The position numbers and the translations under genes are program-made. From Puccinellia tenuiflora (Eukaryota > Streptophyta > Magnoliopsida > Poales > Poaceae), in the NCBI GenBank assembly GCA_012064385.1, contig QRDG01000062.1:1041553-1105552 (forward strand): a stretch of 64,000 nucleotides of DNA, in the 5' to 3' direction. Shown piece after piece: positions 22,323 through 32,530 of this stretch; position 1 is the first letter of the stretch; each line of letters starts with the position of its first letter. The notes beneath the pieces were generated by a model, which saw nothing but the letters and a program-made list of their open reading frames with translations, had not been told where the DNA came from and made no database searches.

Positions 22323-22875
22323 GCGCGCATTGTTTTGGAGCAGCTGCTGGATGGGACGGGCAAGGAGAGGTGGTGTGCTGAGCCATCTAACACGTCGTCG
22401 ACGGTGAGTCTTGGCGGCGCGGCGCAGCGGAGTCTCGGCGCTAGACGTGTGATGATGATGACGCGCAGATCGGATATGTTGTCTGGCGTCGTGGCGACGT
22501 CGACGACATGCCTGACAAGAATAATACTTTGGTTCTTTCCTGAAGATTGATGGGTCTGAGGAAGACGGTGGCGGCGACTTCTGTAGCAGGTGCATCGGTG
22601 CCGCTGAGGGTCTGCTGGACTGGTTGTGCCTCCTGGTCGCTGTCGGGCGGCTTGGTGTGGCCTTCAGTTGTTTGATGATGTGCGTTGGTGTTTTGTCACC
22701 CCCTTCATCCGTGTTGTAGGTGTAGCGAGATGTCGCTAGTTTGGTGGTTCGCTTCGGGTTGATCTTTGTATTTCTCTTATAAGGTGTGGTTTCAATAATT
22801 GCGGAAGGCTGTGTGCATCGCTCGATGCAGAGGTCGGGGATCCGCACCCTCTTTTCTAAAAAAAAAAAAAAAAAA
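22323..22875 (+). mobile_element. 5'-truncated LINE tail with poly(A)
   Basis: This is non-coding DNA of mixed composition that ends GATGCAGAGGTCGGGGATCC...TTTTCT followed by A18 (22858-22875). The 'GATGCAGAGGxCGGGG...CTTTT-A(n)' ending is one I recall from grass LINE 3' ends, of a family different from the LINE at 17516. No target duplication could be matched, so it may have come with the rearrangement that cut the Harbinger remnant. Confidence 0.5.
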
Positions 22876-23447
22876 GGTGAAATGGACTAGCTAGAGGTTA
22901 CAGAAACATACACCCTGATCAGATCGACCGAGAGAAGCTCATAGTCTCGTCGCGCCAACAGGAGAAGAGGCCAGAGCAACGTGAGGAGGTAAAACCTCTT
23001 CAGTTGTTTTCCCTGGTCTCGTTTTTTGGTGCTTCCTCAATTCCAAATTAGGGTTGTTGACAAGATTCCACAACCAACGTAAATCTACTCCAGCAATTAT
23101 ATGCCAATTTTAGACCCCTAACAAGGTCAGATTTCACATCATTTTAGTTTCCTCGACCATTCGATTCTTCCTAGGACGCAAAGCTCGATTGACTGGTAAG
23201 AAATCACACGTACGGATGCATTGTTGATATCAGTCACCCATGGCCATGATGGATGAGTGAGCAGCTATATATGTCGCTGGTCGTCAACAGCAAAAGCACT
23301 GTCTAATCGTTCCAGTCCCCGACCTGTACGTGCCTCCGCTCCGATCCGAGGCGACGATGGATATGTGGATCTCGGCGGCGACACGCCAGCCAGCGCCACC
23401 ACCCGCTGCCGCGGGGGCCGGGCGCGCTCAGGAACAGGAGTTCGATC
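22876..23447 (+). pseudogene. Possible truncated 5' end of an unidentified gene
   Basis: A TATATA box (about 23263-23269) is followed by a C-rich leader and an ATG in good plant context (GGCGACGATGG, 23357). This opens a frame MDMWISAATRQ, then a Pro/Ala-rich stretch and RAQEQEFD, which runs straight into the LTR fragment at 23448. It looks like a promoter and first exon cut off by the duplication breakpoint. The protein is not recognised. The 22876-23250 part is leader or promoter-like, with nothing else identified. Confidence 0.35.
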
Positions 23448-23828
23448 GTGGTGAACTTAGGAACTTGTTGGACCTTATGGTCACCTGCCATGTCATGGGT
23501 TGTAGCAATTGATGGCATTTCCCATTTTGGTTGATTTGGGAGAGTTTGGCCTCCCCTTTTTAATGTTTACAAGGTTTGGTTGCCAATGTTAACCATTTAT
23601 CATATGCCATGATGCAAGCAAAATGGGATGCAAAAAGTGGAAAAATTATTCGTATTTTTCAGTACAAAGCTGGGACTGTTACAGAGTACTAGTTGTGATG
23701 GGCTGTGTTAATCATAGATAAGAAAAAGCTCCATTCCTTTACTATGACATGGATAGAGCTTCTTGATTTATTCCAGTTGTAATGCATGAAGTAATAGCAA
23801 TAGGTCCGATCAACATATATTTATATGG

Positions 23829-24159
23829 CTACGGCAGCTGCCGCCCATCAGCGCAGTTCCTATGGCACAAGCACTTAATGAGATATTTGCACTCGCCGCC
23901 GTCGAAGCCTTCATTCCTGCAGGGATGGTTGCAGATGCCATGCATGAAACAATTTGCCGGCATCCATGTGCGGCTCCACTGGGTGTCGCATCCATGTGAT
24001 CCAATCCCTTCTGCGTCCAATAGCAAACAAGAAAAAAAACAAATAAATTAACTTGGTTCCCATTGATCTGGACATGTGTGGGTTTATCGTATTCCTACCG
24101 GATGACAAGAGAAGCATCATCACCAGCCAGAAGCATAACGACGCATTGTTGCTCTTCAT
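23829..24159 (-). CDS. Defensin-like cysteine-rich secreted peptide (paralogue 2)
   Basis: The exons are 24159-24099 and 24010-23829, with the same 88-bp phase-1 intron and intact GT/AG sites. The 80-aa product keeps the signal peptide, all eight cysteines and the gamma-core. It differs from paralogue 1 by T37M, T40N and S58G. The two Thr changes lie in the loop before the second cysteine and S58G in the loop just before the gamma-core. The TATA box and upstream hairpin are conserved too, so expression may be similar. Both genes lie on the minus strand, opposite to the LINEs downstream of their promoters. Role (defence or reproductive signalling) is not determined. Confidence 0.8.
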
Positions 24160-24310
24160 GTACCATGCCATATCGATAAGGTAATGTGTCATGTTTCTTC
24201 CCAAATCTACCCGATGGCTCTATGCGTATATCCATGGTCTCTATTTATAATTCAGCAGGTGTGTCAGTGATGCGAACCGCCAGTTTTAATTCTGAACGGG
24301 AATCTTGCTA

Positions 24311-24483
24311 GGCAACCGACTATCTCTAGGATTTTCGGTGCATATCAAGCCGAATATCTTGAGGATATCGGTAATGGAATCAATCTCTATGAACGAAAGG
24401 CACAATATATGGTTTGAATGTACCTATATCCTCAAGATATTCTGCTTGATATGCACCAGGTATCCTAGAGATATTCAGTTGCC
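24311..24483. repeat. Long hairpin upstream of defensin-like gene 2
   Basis: Same inverted repeat as at 17004-17176 (arms 24311-24366 and 24428-24483), with a few substitutions. Its retention in both copies reflects the duplication and does not by itself show function. Confidence 0.8.
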
Positions 24484-24824
24484 CAATAAATCTTTATGAG
24501 ATATTAATTTCTGGCATCACACCGAGCTTTAGAACAAGGCCTAGCGTTGCCACAGCTGCGGCCATCACACAATAGCAGGGGCCATATTTTGATCGTTGAC
24601 GTGTAGCGGTCAAATCGCAAAGACACAGTGGAGACGAGGTGTTAGATTGATTGCAGGGATGCGGCGCGACCGTTAATTAATGGTCGGTGAATGAATTGTG
24701 GGCTGCGACACGATTTCCGTGGGGTTGGTTATTGCTTTTGCGGGTACGCATGTGAACGCAACTGATTTTGATTGTGCGGTGTACTCCCTCCTTCCCAAAT
24801 TAGATGCCTATAGAGAGTTCAGAA

Positions 24825-27800
24825 AAATGGCCAGCTCTCGCGCTCGCGCTCGCGCTCGCCGGCGCACCTCCCGTAGTTCCAGTTCGCCCGTCCTCGCCGC
24901 CTCCCCCGTCGAGGGCGCCTCGCAAAACCAGCCTGCCGCGCGCCTCAGCCCCCATAGCTCCAGCTCGTCCAGCTTGCCAGCTCCGGTCGCCTCCTGCGGT
25001 GAGGGTGCCGCGGAGGACTTGCCCAGCGCCGCCCCGCCGCCTCCCGACGACAGGTACCCCACGTCTACCTCTCCGCGTCCTGCGCGCTCTCCGCGCGTCC
25101 TCCCTCCTTCCTGGCCCGTGCCGCGCAGCGCGCGACGCCCCGTCCAGCCGGCCGCGTCTTTCGCCGTGTTGTTTCCAAGCGCCCCGGCGAGGTCTTCGCA
25201 TCTCGCATGCGGCGCCGGTTTGCCTCCCCCGTCTGCTCCTGGCCGCAGCCATCCCCTGCCTGCACGCCGATCGCCATCTTCGTGGTGCGCGACTCTGCTG
25301 CTAGCTCGGGGAACCGCTTCGTCGTCGCCAACGGGCTGACGTTCCTCTTCTCCACCTTCTCCGACCGGTTCCGCGTTGAGGACGTCTCCGACGGTGTCTT
25401 TCGCGCCTCTGTTGCCTCGCCCCAGGTGGCGGCGGCCCTGTTACGGCGACGTGCGTTCGTGTTCGCCGGAGGTCTGTTCCGCCTCAGCCGCGACCCACCT
25501 GCCGTTGCCCAACGGTCAGAAATCCAAGCTCAGGCGCCAACGTGGACTTTCGGTGCGCTGACTTTTCCTTCCGCGCCTGTGCTGTCGGGTGGCCTGTGTC
25601 TTGGGGTGGGAATGGGCCGGGTCGACCCACCGGGTCTCTGACCCGACCCAGAAAATCAAGGCCGTTGGGGCAGCTGGGCCGGCCTCATTCGGAAATTGGG
25701 TGAACGGAGCCGGCATCGAGCGACCCACCGGGTCAGCCGGGTCGACCCACGTCAACTTGATTGCACGAGATTAGGCAGCTAGCTAGCTCAAATTGACGAG
25801 ACTTTACGTAGCTACTAGGTTCTAGTAGCATCTTGGTTTGCACGAGATTGATTAAGTACGTTCATTACGTAGCTAGCTAGCTGCATCAGTGAGGCATGAA
25901 TCTATTCTCATTTGTAAACTGGATACGGAAATAGCACGGGAATGGAGATAAAATCGGAGCGCTCCTTTGTATATTTTCGTATTACCACGTCTGCTTGGTT
26001 TACTATTTTGTTGTTCTAATATACTATACTTAGAGGCAATGTTATACGTGTAAACACGGCTGAAAAAGTTATGTAAGCAAGAACTTGGGTCGACCCGACG
26101 TACCCATTGGTCCAGCGAGGCCATTGGCTAAATTAAAAATGGGTCGCCCCGTGACCTCTAAAAATGGCCTTGAGGCCAACGGGGCCAGGTCCAAGGCCAG
26201 GTCCGGACCGGCCCGTTCCCATCCAGACCTGTGTCTGCCGTTGGTGTGGGGGTCCCACTGTTCCGTTAACGGAGACCGATCCCGTCTCGCCCACCGCCCT
26301 CCCCGTCCACCCCGGCCGGGACGTGTCGCCCCCACACGCATGCCCCCACCTGCCAGAGCTACGTGGTGAGCCCCAAGGCAGTTCCCTCCTCCCGCCATCC
26401 AATCCGGAGCGTGCGCTGAGATCGTCCGCGTTTACCCCGGTCTCTCCGCCTGCCCCACGGCGCATAAATCTCTCCCGGCCCGTCGTTGTTACCGCTGTCT
26501 CTCACCTCGCCACTACGTCAGAGACTGCCGTGACCCCTTCGCCTGCCTCCTTTGTCGCCGTTCTGGCCACCGGGCGCGGGATTGCCCTGACCGCCCCTCA
26601 CGCTGCCGATCCGCGCCGCCGGCCGTGCCGGTCCACCACCATCCCCACATCACGCCCCCAGCCCGCCGCCACCCCCCGAACCGTCTACACCGCCGCCACC
26701 AGTCCAGCCTCCGCCATCTGGCCAGTTCTCTCCTATCTCTCGCTTCGATCTTGGGGGTCCGCCAGGCGATGAGTCCACTGATGCCGTCATCTCCAACGCG
26801 CCGCTCCCGTCCGCCCCGATCATGTCTGCACCACCGCGGGCGATCACGATCGCTGGGGCGGCGGGAGAACCCTGCCTTGAGGCCCCCGGCGCCGTCGACC
26901 GTGCCTCCGTCGCGCGTGGCAGGCGTCCTGCTATTGACCCCCCTGCTCCTGTTCGCGCAAGCGCACGTATTATGAAGCAGACGCCGGCTCTCTTCCACAC
27001 CGTGCTTGACCGAGCTGTCGGTCTCAAGAAAGCGAAGTTGGGTGGAGGAGGCGTGCCGCCGGCCGCACCACCTCGGCTCTCTGCTTTGGAGGTCAGAGCC
27101 ATGGTGGCCGCCTGTGAGCTCCCAAGCGACGCGGTCCGCGACATTGAAGATGCTCTGCAGGTGCCCGATGTGTGAGCTCCCTGCACTGCGCCTTGCGACG
27201 TGCCCCGCCTCAACCTGTTCCTGGAACACACGTGGGCTGAACGACGACGACAAGTGCGCCGCAACCTGTCCTCTCAACATGGTCTGCTTGCAGGAAACCA
27301 AGCTGAGTGAGGTCACGTCCGCGAAGGCCTCGTCTTTCTTACCTCCCGGCTTCTCCTCGCGAACCTACCCTTGTTCGCCTCGACAGGGCTCTCATCAACT
27401 GCCGGGCCGTGATTGCCCTGCTGGATTTGGTCCAAGAGTTTCGCGTCCTCACCGCTGCAGAGTCGCGTCTTCGCGTTCATGTCCGTGATCAGCTCTCATC
27501 GGAAGGCAGGAAGCTGGACGCTTACCGGAAACAAAGGTACACCTACCGTTTCTGCAAGCTTGGGGATGAAAACACATCGTTCTTCCACGCGTGTACGTCC
27601 GCTCGCCTACGACGGCGGGCGCGCCTGCTCCAACCACGACGACAAGGCGCGGCTACTTCGCGATTTCTACACTGGGCTGCTCGGGACCATGCCCCCCGCG
27701 AGGTGGGACCCTGCGCTCGCTGCTCTACTCCCGCCGGTTCCTGGCCTTGGTGAGGTTGAGGCCCCTTTTACTGAGGGTGAGCTGCGGAAGGCCGTCTTCT

Positions 27801-28584
27801 CCATGTGATCTGTAGCAGTCCCGGCTGTCGCCTGTCTCCTGTCGCGGTGGTAGAGCGACAGCTCATTGTTGACGCCCTTGCGCGTCTCGCTCCCCAGCCG
27901 GCAACCGACAAACGTTCCTTGCTCTGTACCAGTTCAACGCGGTTCAGAACGCGTGACGCGTACCGTCTCCTCCGATCAACAGGTTGCAGCCCCCCTCTCC
28001 ACGACCTGAATTGGGAGAACTTCTCGCCCGTCAAGATTAAGGTCTTTATCTGGATCCTTCGGCACCGCCAGACCAGGACGCATGCGCGGCTTGCCCGTCT
28101 TGGCGTGATCCGGTCTGCTGACTGTCCCTTTTGCCCTGGCGTTGCAGAGGACGTGGATCACCTGTTCATGCCGTGTCCCCGGATGCGAGATGTGTGGGCG
28201 TGCGTCGCTCCCTAAGCCGACACCAGCTCTCTGGAATCCCTGATTGGGTTGTTCACAGCGTCTCACCAGACATGGGCGCTCCCCCTCCGCATGACCGCGG
28301 CCACCCTGGTGCTCTGGATAAGTTGGAAGACCAGAAACAGGCGTGTGTTTGATGGGCTGACCACGACGACGCAGGAGTTCTTCGGGTTCGTTCGTCAGCA
28401 CCTTCAGTTGTGGGTTGTTAGGGCGCCCCGCAGTGTGGATTGCAGACCACTCGTGTCCTGGTGTGCGTCGCTTCCCTCTTGAACCTCCGTGTAAAAACAA
28501 CCTCTGTCTGTAATGTATTGTCGCTGTTTTAATTGAAAAATCCAGGTGGGCTGTTCGCCCTCCGTTGCCTCTTCAAAAAAAAAA
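24825..28584 (+). mobile_element. LINE, copy 2 (internally deleted, with a hAT MITE inserted)
   Basis: Orthologous to the LINE at 17516-22114, with the same 5' start and A10 tail (28575-28584). ORF1 keeps two adjacent zinc knuckles (26487-26585: CYRCLSPRHYVRDC and CLLCRRSGHRARDC), showing what copy 1 has lost. The endonuclease is also reduced, and the reverse transcriptase core with YADD is deleted. The C-terminal Cys/His region near 28120-28180 remains, but with an extra stop (TAA in CTCCCTAAGCC, near 28214). Confidence 0.8.
25601..26227 (+). mobile_element. hAT-type MITE (627 bp) inserted in LINE copy 2
   Basis: The 20-bp terminal inverted repeats start TTGGGGTGGGAATGGGCCGG and TCTGGATGGGAACGGGCCGG (16 of 20 identical). 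It is flanked by a perfect 8-bp target duplication CCTGTGTC (25593-25600 and 26228-26235). Copy 1 has the empty site with one CCTGTGTC at about 18191-18198, so the ends are certain and the insertion is younger than the duplication. There is no coding capacity. The ends are rich in GGGTCGACCC-like motifs. Confidence 0.9.
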
Positions 28585-28635
28585 TCAAACATATCGAAAT
28601 ATATTTCGAGCTACATGAATCAATTTGTGAACCCA

Positions 28636-29090
28636 TATTACTTTGGCCCAAACTTTTCCCAAATATGATCAACCAAGTCATTTTTAAGTGCTTTATGTGT
28701 CGAGCGATCCCGGATCTCAGAATCTCTTCGTAGTACGTTGGCGAAATCCTCCATTCCATCATGAAAGAATACCGGTGGTAAAACAGTCGACGTGCTTGCA
28801 TTCTCGTTCAAGTCAAGAATATCGGACGCCTCCTCCTTTTCATCAATGACAATCATATTGTGAAGAATGATGCAAGCTAACATGATCCTCTGGAGAATGC
28901 CTCGGTCATGTAAACGAGCCGGGCGACGTAAGATAGAAAACCGACCCTGCAAAACACCAAACGCACGTTCAACATCTTTCCTTGCTCCTTCTTGATGTTG
29001 GGCAAACAGTTTGTGTTTCGGAGTTTGCGGGAGAGATATTGTCTTCATAAACGCAGCCCACTCTGGGTATATGCCATCTACTAGCCATAG
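28636..29090 (-). pseudogene. PIF/Harbinger transposase, C-terminal half
   Basis: The minus strand reads LVDGIYPEWAAFMKTISLPQ, KHKLFAQHQEGARKDVERAF, GVLQGRFSILRRPARLHDRG and MLACIILHNMIVIDEKEE. This is the DDE_4 nuclease region of PIF/Harbinger transposases, with the catalytic Glu in DVERAFG. The first two Asp residues and the N-terminus are missing. The frame is open to GPK-stop at 28638. It is an element fragment, not a host gene. Confidence 0.85.
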
Positions 29091-29329
29091 GATGATACAC
29101 ACAGGATCGATGCGTTTATTGTGCTGCTTAGGGAGCTACGCCAAGAAATGTAGTCAGGATAACATACGGCTATCGTCTCACTCCTCGTTAATTCGGTGTA
29201 CATGTCAGCAAATTGCATACGTGGCGGTGCTAAGAGCCGATCCTACATGGAGCATTACGGACGGCCTTATACGTGCCTCGGGTTCTACAAATCCCCTCTG
29301 TGGGCCTTCATCCTAGGCGTACATTTACT
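29091..29329. other. Unassigned spacer
   Basis: Nothing recognised. The transposase homology stops at about 29090 and the next repeat family starts near 29330. Confidence 0.4.
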
Positions 29330-29575
29330 ATGGTAGTTCAAAATTTCCTGCTCCCCATTATATATACTAGTCCTCATTGCTTTGCCGGAGTAGAACCTTT
29401 AGTCCTTCTTTAGTAGAGCCACATGTAGTTCCCCACAAAACTAGGCAAGGGCAGAACTCGGAGATCAAGCTAAGATACATCATACATAATGATACAATCA
29501 ACTGGCGTCGTGAACCTGCTGTCAGTATATTATGAATTAGAGACATCGGGACTAGCATTTGATGCCTGAAGTTTT
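29330..29575 (-). repeat. Local repeat family, copy A (partial)
   Basis: It contains the phrases CTCCCCATTATATATAC, AGTAGAACCTTTAGTCC, AACTAGGCAAGGGCAGAACTC and the core at 29521-29570. On the minus strand the core reads ASNASPDVSNS-stop, matching the C-terminal codons of the other copies. It is truncated before the upstream part of the unit. Confidence 0.7.
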
Positions 29576-31090
29576 GGTTTCGGCGCTAGTAGGAAAAGGC
29601 GTCACACTGTCATGGCCATTTGTATGCTTATGTGGTTTTGCAGCTCCAATTCCCCATAACCCCACACCCTGCTTCTGTTGTCCAGTCCTGTATTTGCTAG
29701 TGTTTCTGAAAGGAATACAGCCCGTACATCTCCATGCATGGGCACGCAGTTTTGCCCTTCCCGCCCTTCCTGCCCTTCCCACCGCTACGCAACCCCTGCT
29801 AACAAGCCTCTGTGCCATGAGTCGCATTGCCCTTGATACGCTGTTGTTGCACCACGAGCCGCACTCCATGCATCCTAGGACTTGTCATCCCTCTCCCGCT
29901 TCACTGTCCGCATTGAGGTGTCAACAAGCTACGATCTTTCTTTCAGATAGGTTGATCTGGATCCTCACGGGCGCTAGATTTCTAGTAGTGATCTTTTCTT
30001 TTTAGCCTCGACCGTTTCACTCCAGGCAAAGCTTTTACCAAGTTTAAAAAAAAATTGCGGCAGCTTGGACAATAGCCACCACTCACGCAGCTGCAGCCTG
30101 CAGGCACGGTTGCCACCACCATCACACTGCACTAACTAGCCACCAACCAACGTCTCCCCTTGACATATGAAGAATTAAACATCTCCTTAACGGGATGTCC
30201 CTCCACCTACGAATTGCGCTGCCTTAACACCGTCGCCCCTCTCTGATGGCATGAGTGCTGATCTCAGATGTTGATATCATGTTGGTACTGTCAGACTCAG
30301 ACAGTGTTGTTGTTGTCGTTCTAATCATGCGTAAGGGTCATTGTCAATTAATGAAGTGGTTGCCCGACTCCATTCTAATTAATTCTTGCACCCCGTATGA
30401 ACAGAAATCAATAAAAAATAAGATTATTTACAAAACAGCTGGTTATGTCCTCGCCCTGAAGGGTAGTAGCATATTTATCCTTGTCAGATTCAACAATTTC
30501 TTTTGTGAGTTATGAAACTGGTAGTTAGGACAGGCTAAGAGTAAACTCTTTACACATCGGGTTGTAGTGTATACCCTATCCTGCTATGTCTACAATCCAT
30601 ATAATCTTTTCAATGGGAAAAAGAAAGCACGCTTGAAACGAAAAGCAGCAGTTAGGATCGTTTCATTCTGATATATAGCGTTCATATGATCTAATTTGCA
30701 TATTCTATTTTATTTGATAGTTATAGATTTTTTTAATGTATTGTGGATATTAGCTTCGCTTAGCGGATGTGTTCATTGATAATTCAAATCTAGGCATTTG
30801 GTAATTTTACACAAGTACCTTCCAACCATGTGTAATTGGCTAATCGTGATGATGCTTCTCACGAGTTAAGAGAACAAGAAATACCTCAATAGTCTCCGCA
30901 GTTGATCATGTAATGGATCAATCTTCTTGAGCATTTTGGTGGAACATACATTTTTTTAAACAGGGGTAAAATCTTTGTCCCACTCTATTATTTAAGGAGA
31001 GAATTGTCCAGTTAATTTACGGAAAACCGGAAAAAAAGATAGAAACATACCAAAGAGAACTAGGAGTACTTGCAAAGCACAAAAAAACAC
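29576..31090. other. Unassigned DNA, partly AT-rich
   Basis: A 148-codon frame (29559-30005, +) and an 86-codon frame (30255-30515, +) have no recognisable domain, signal or codon bias and are not called. No element ends were seen. Confidence 0.35.
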
Positions 31091-31099
31091 TACACCTCA

Positions 31100-31460
31100 A
31101 AGCTAGCTTCGGTCATTGTTTTGATGGAGTAGAACCTTTAGTAGGTGAAAATATTATTGTCCTAATTATATATATCCCCAGAGCAAAGCTAGCTTCGGTC
31201 ATTGTTTTGATGGAGTAGAAACTTTAGTATTTTCTCTGGTAGAACTAGGGGGAGACAACGATACGAGCATGACCCAAATGCTAAGAGAGATACCAGTACA
31301 TGACATCAACTTTCATATTAGACCTATTAGGCATTAGAGACGTCGGGAGCACTGATAGATGCAGCAAAACCTACTGGAGTTGGTGTGGAAACAATTATGA
31401 TGCCACGGCCCCAACACTGGTGCAATGCCCAATCACGACGCCAAGGTCGCTCTGGGTTTT
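31100..31460 (-). repeat. Local repeat family, copy B
   Basis: AAAGCTAGCTTCGGTCATTG occurs twice (about 31098 and 31185), showing a small internal duplication. The core is at 31326-31362. On the minus strand a frame reads RRDWALHQCWGRGIIIVSTP and ends SAPDVSNA-stop, collinear in length with copy K (RRDEALGEFKDHATASLGAP ... IPDVSDS). Confidence 0.65.
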
Positions 31461-31519
31461 AGGCGTCGAAAGGTAGCCTAGGTTTCTGCCATGCACACCG
31501 ATAGGTTTTAGGCGGCTCA

Positions 31520-31760
31520 ATTACAACATGTGGTGGATAGTGTGGCTAACCATCTCCGCGGGTGGCGCTCGGGCCTCTTAAATAGAGTCGGGCGGCTGGA
31601 GTTGGTCAAGACCACCCTCTCGGCGATGTCCGTCTTCTCTATGATCTCCTTGGATCCGCCGGCGAAAGCAATAGAGGACATCGAGAGATTATTAGAGGTT
31701 TTCTTTGGAAGGGGCGTAAGGAAGCCCGTGGAGGACACTGCCTTGATGTCCTCTTCTATC
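31520..31760 (+). pseudogene. LINE reverse transcriptase C-terminal fragment
   Basis: The + strand reads VANHLRGWRSGLLNRVGRLE, LVKTTLSAMSVFSMISLDPP and AIEDIERLLEVFFGRG. This is the segment after the RT palm in plant L1-type LINEs (compare HLPGWRAxLLNRAGRLxLVKxVLSAxPIYxMxxLxLP). Only about 80 codons remain. Confidence 0.7.
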
Positions 31761-31769
31761 CATGTTATT

Positions 31770-32518
31770 CATCCATGGCTGGTAATTAGCCACATAGAAA
31801 TATTTTGTCGAAGAGGTCCTGATATATCTCCAAACCAATAATAAATATTCCATTTGCATCTTCGGTCAGATTAAGTGGAATATAACAGGAGAATGCATGG
31901 GCGACTGGGGTATGTCCTTGCCAGAGAATGATGGGGATAATGTCTCGGCATTATCGGTGTCTTCGCCGGAGCGTATTGCTGCCTTTCTCCAAGGCCGAAG
32001 CATTCTCCGGGTCTACAGAAACTTATACTTTGTCAAAAATTCTATTTTTTGCCATAAAACCATAACATCATGCTAATGATTCGTACTAAACCCAAACCCT
32101 AATTTGATAACAAAACTGACCAATCGGGCCCACTTGTGAGGCCACATGTCATAGACAATGTTAATGCCCCATTACCCGGCCTGAACCAGGCGACGTCCTC
32201 CTTCCTCCAAACTTGACTGGATTTTGACTACAAATTTAATGTTTTTGAGAAATCATAAATACACCGGTAACAATCTTAGGGATGGTTTAGCTTTTAATTG
32301 GATGAGCAATTTGGGAGAATCATCATTTCGAGTTTTTATGTACAAATTTGACATAATTTTTAATATAAACCGATGTTTGTAGAAAAATCTAAAAAGCTCC
32401 ATCAAATCTCAAGGCCATGTTCGACACAACGCCGGAAAAAAATTCCCGTGATTTTGCTAGTGCATGCTTTGTTCCGGGTACTTGGCAATGGATGGAGTCC
32501 GGGGGCGCAGCCGAAAAT
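31770..32518. other. Unassigned DNA
   Basis: Nothing coding is seen. It includes the target sequence of the MULE at 32531. Confidence 0.35.
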
Positions 32519-32530
32519 CCTGCTTACCAT

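Larger units (their letters stand above)
23448..28792 (+). repeat. Segmental duplication, copy 2
   Basis: Direct repeat of 16141-22322. It starts inside the terminal 236 bp of the minus-strand LTR, so copy 2 has only that end of the LTR, and it runs into a longer Harbinger transposase remnant on the right. It carries one extra hAT MITE (25601-26227) and lacks about 1.5 kb of LINE reverse transcriptase (junction near 27830). Confidence 0.9.

Noticed and set aside
29521..29570. Small nucleolar RNA or miRNA in the conserved repeat core
   Set aside because: C/D-like boxes are not in consistent places and no stable foldback is conserved. Codon-level conservation of a C-terminus explains the core better.
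29559..30005. 148-codon + strand frame
   Set aside because: Starts within a copy of the local repeat and has no recognisable domain or signal; likely chance.
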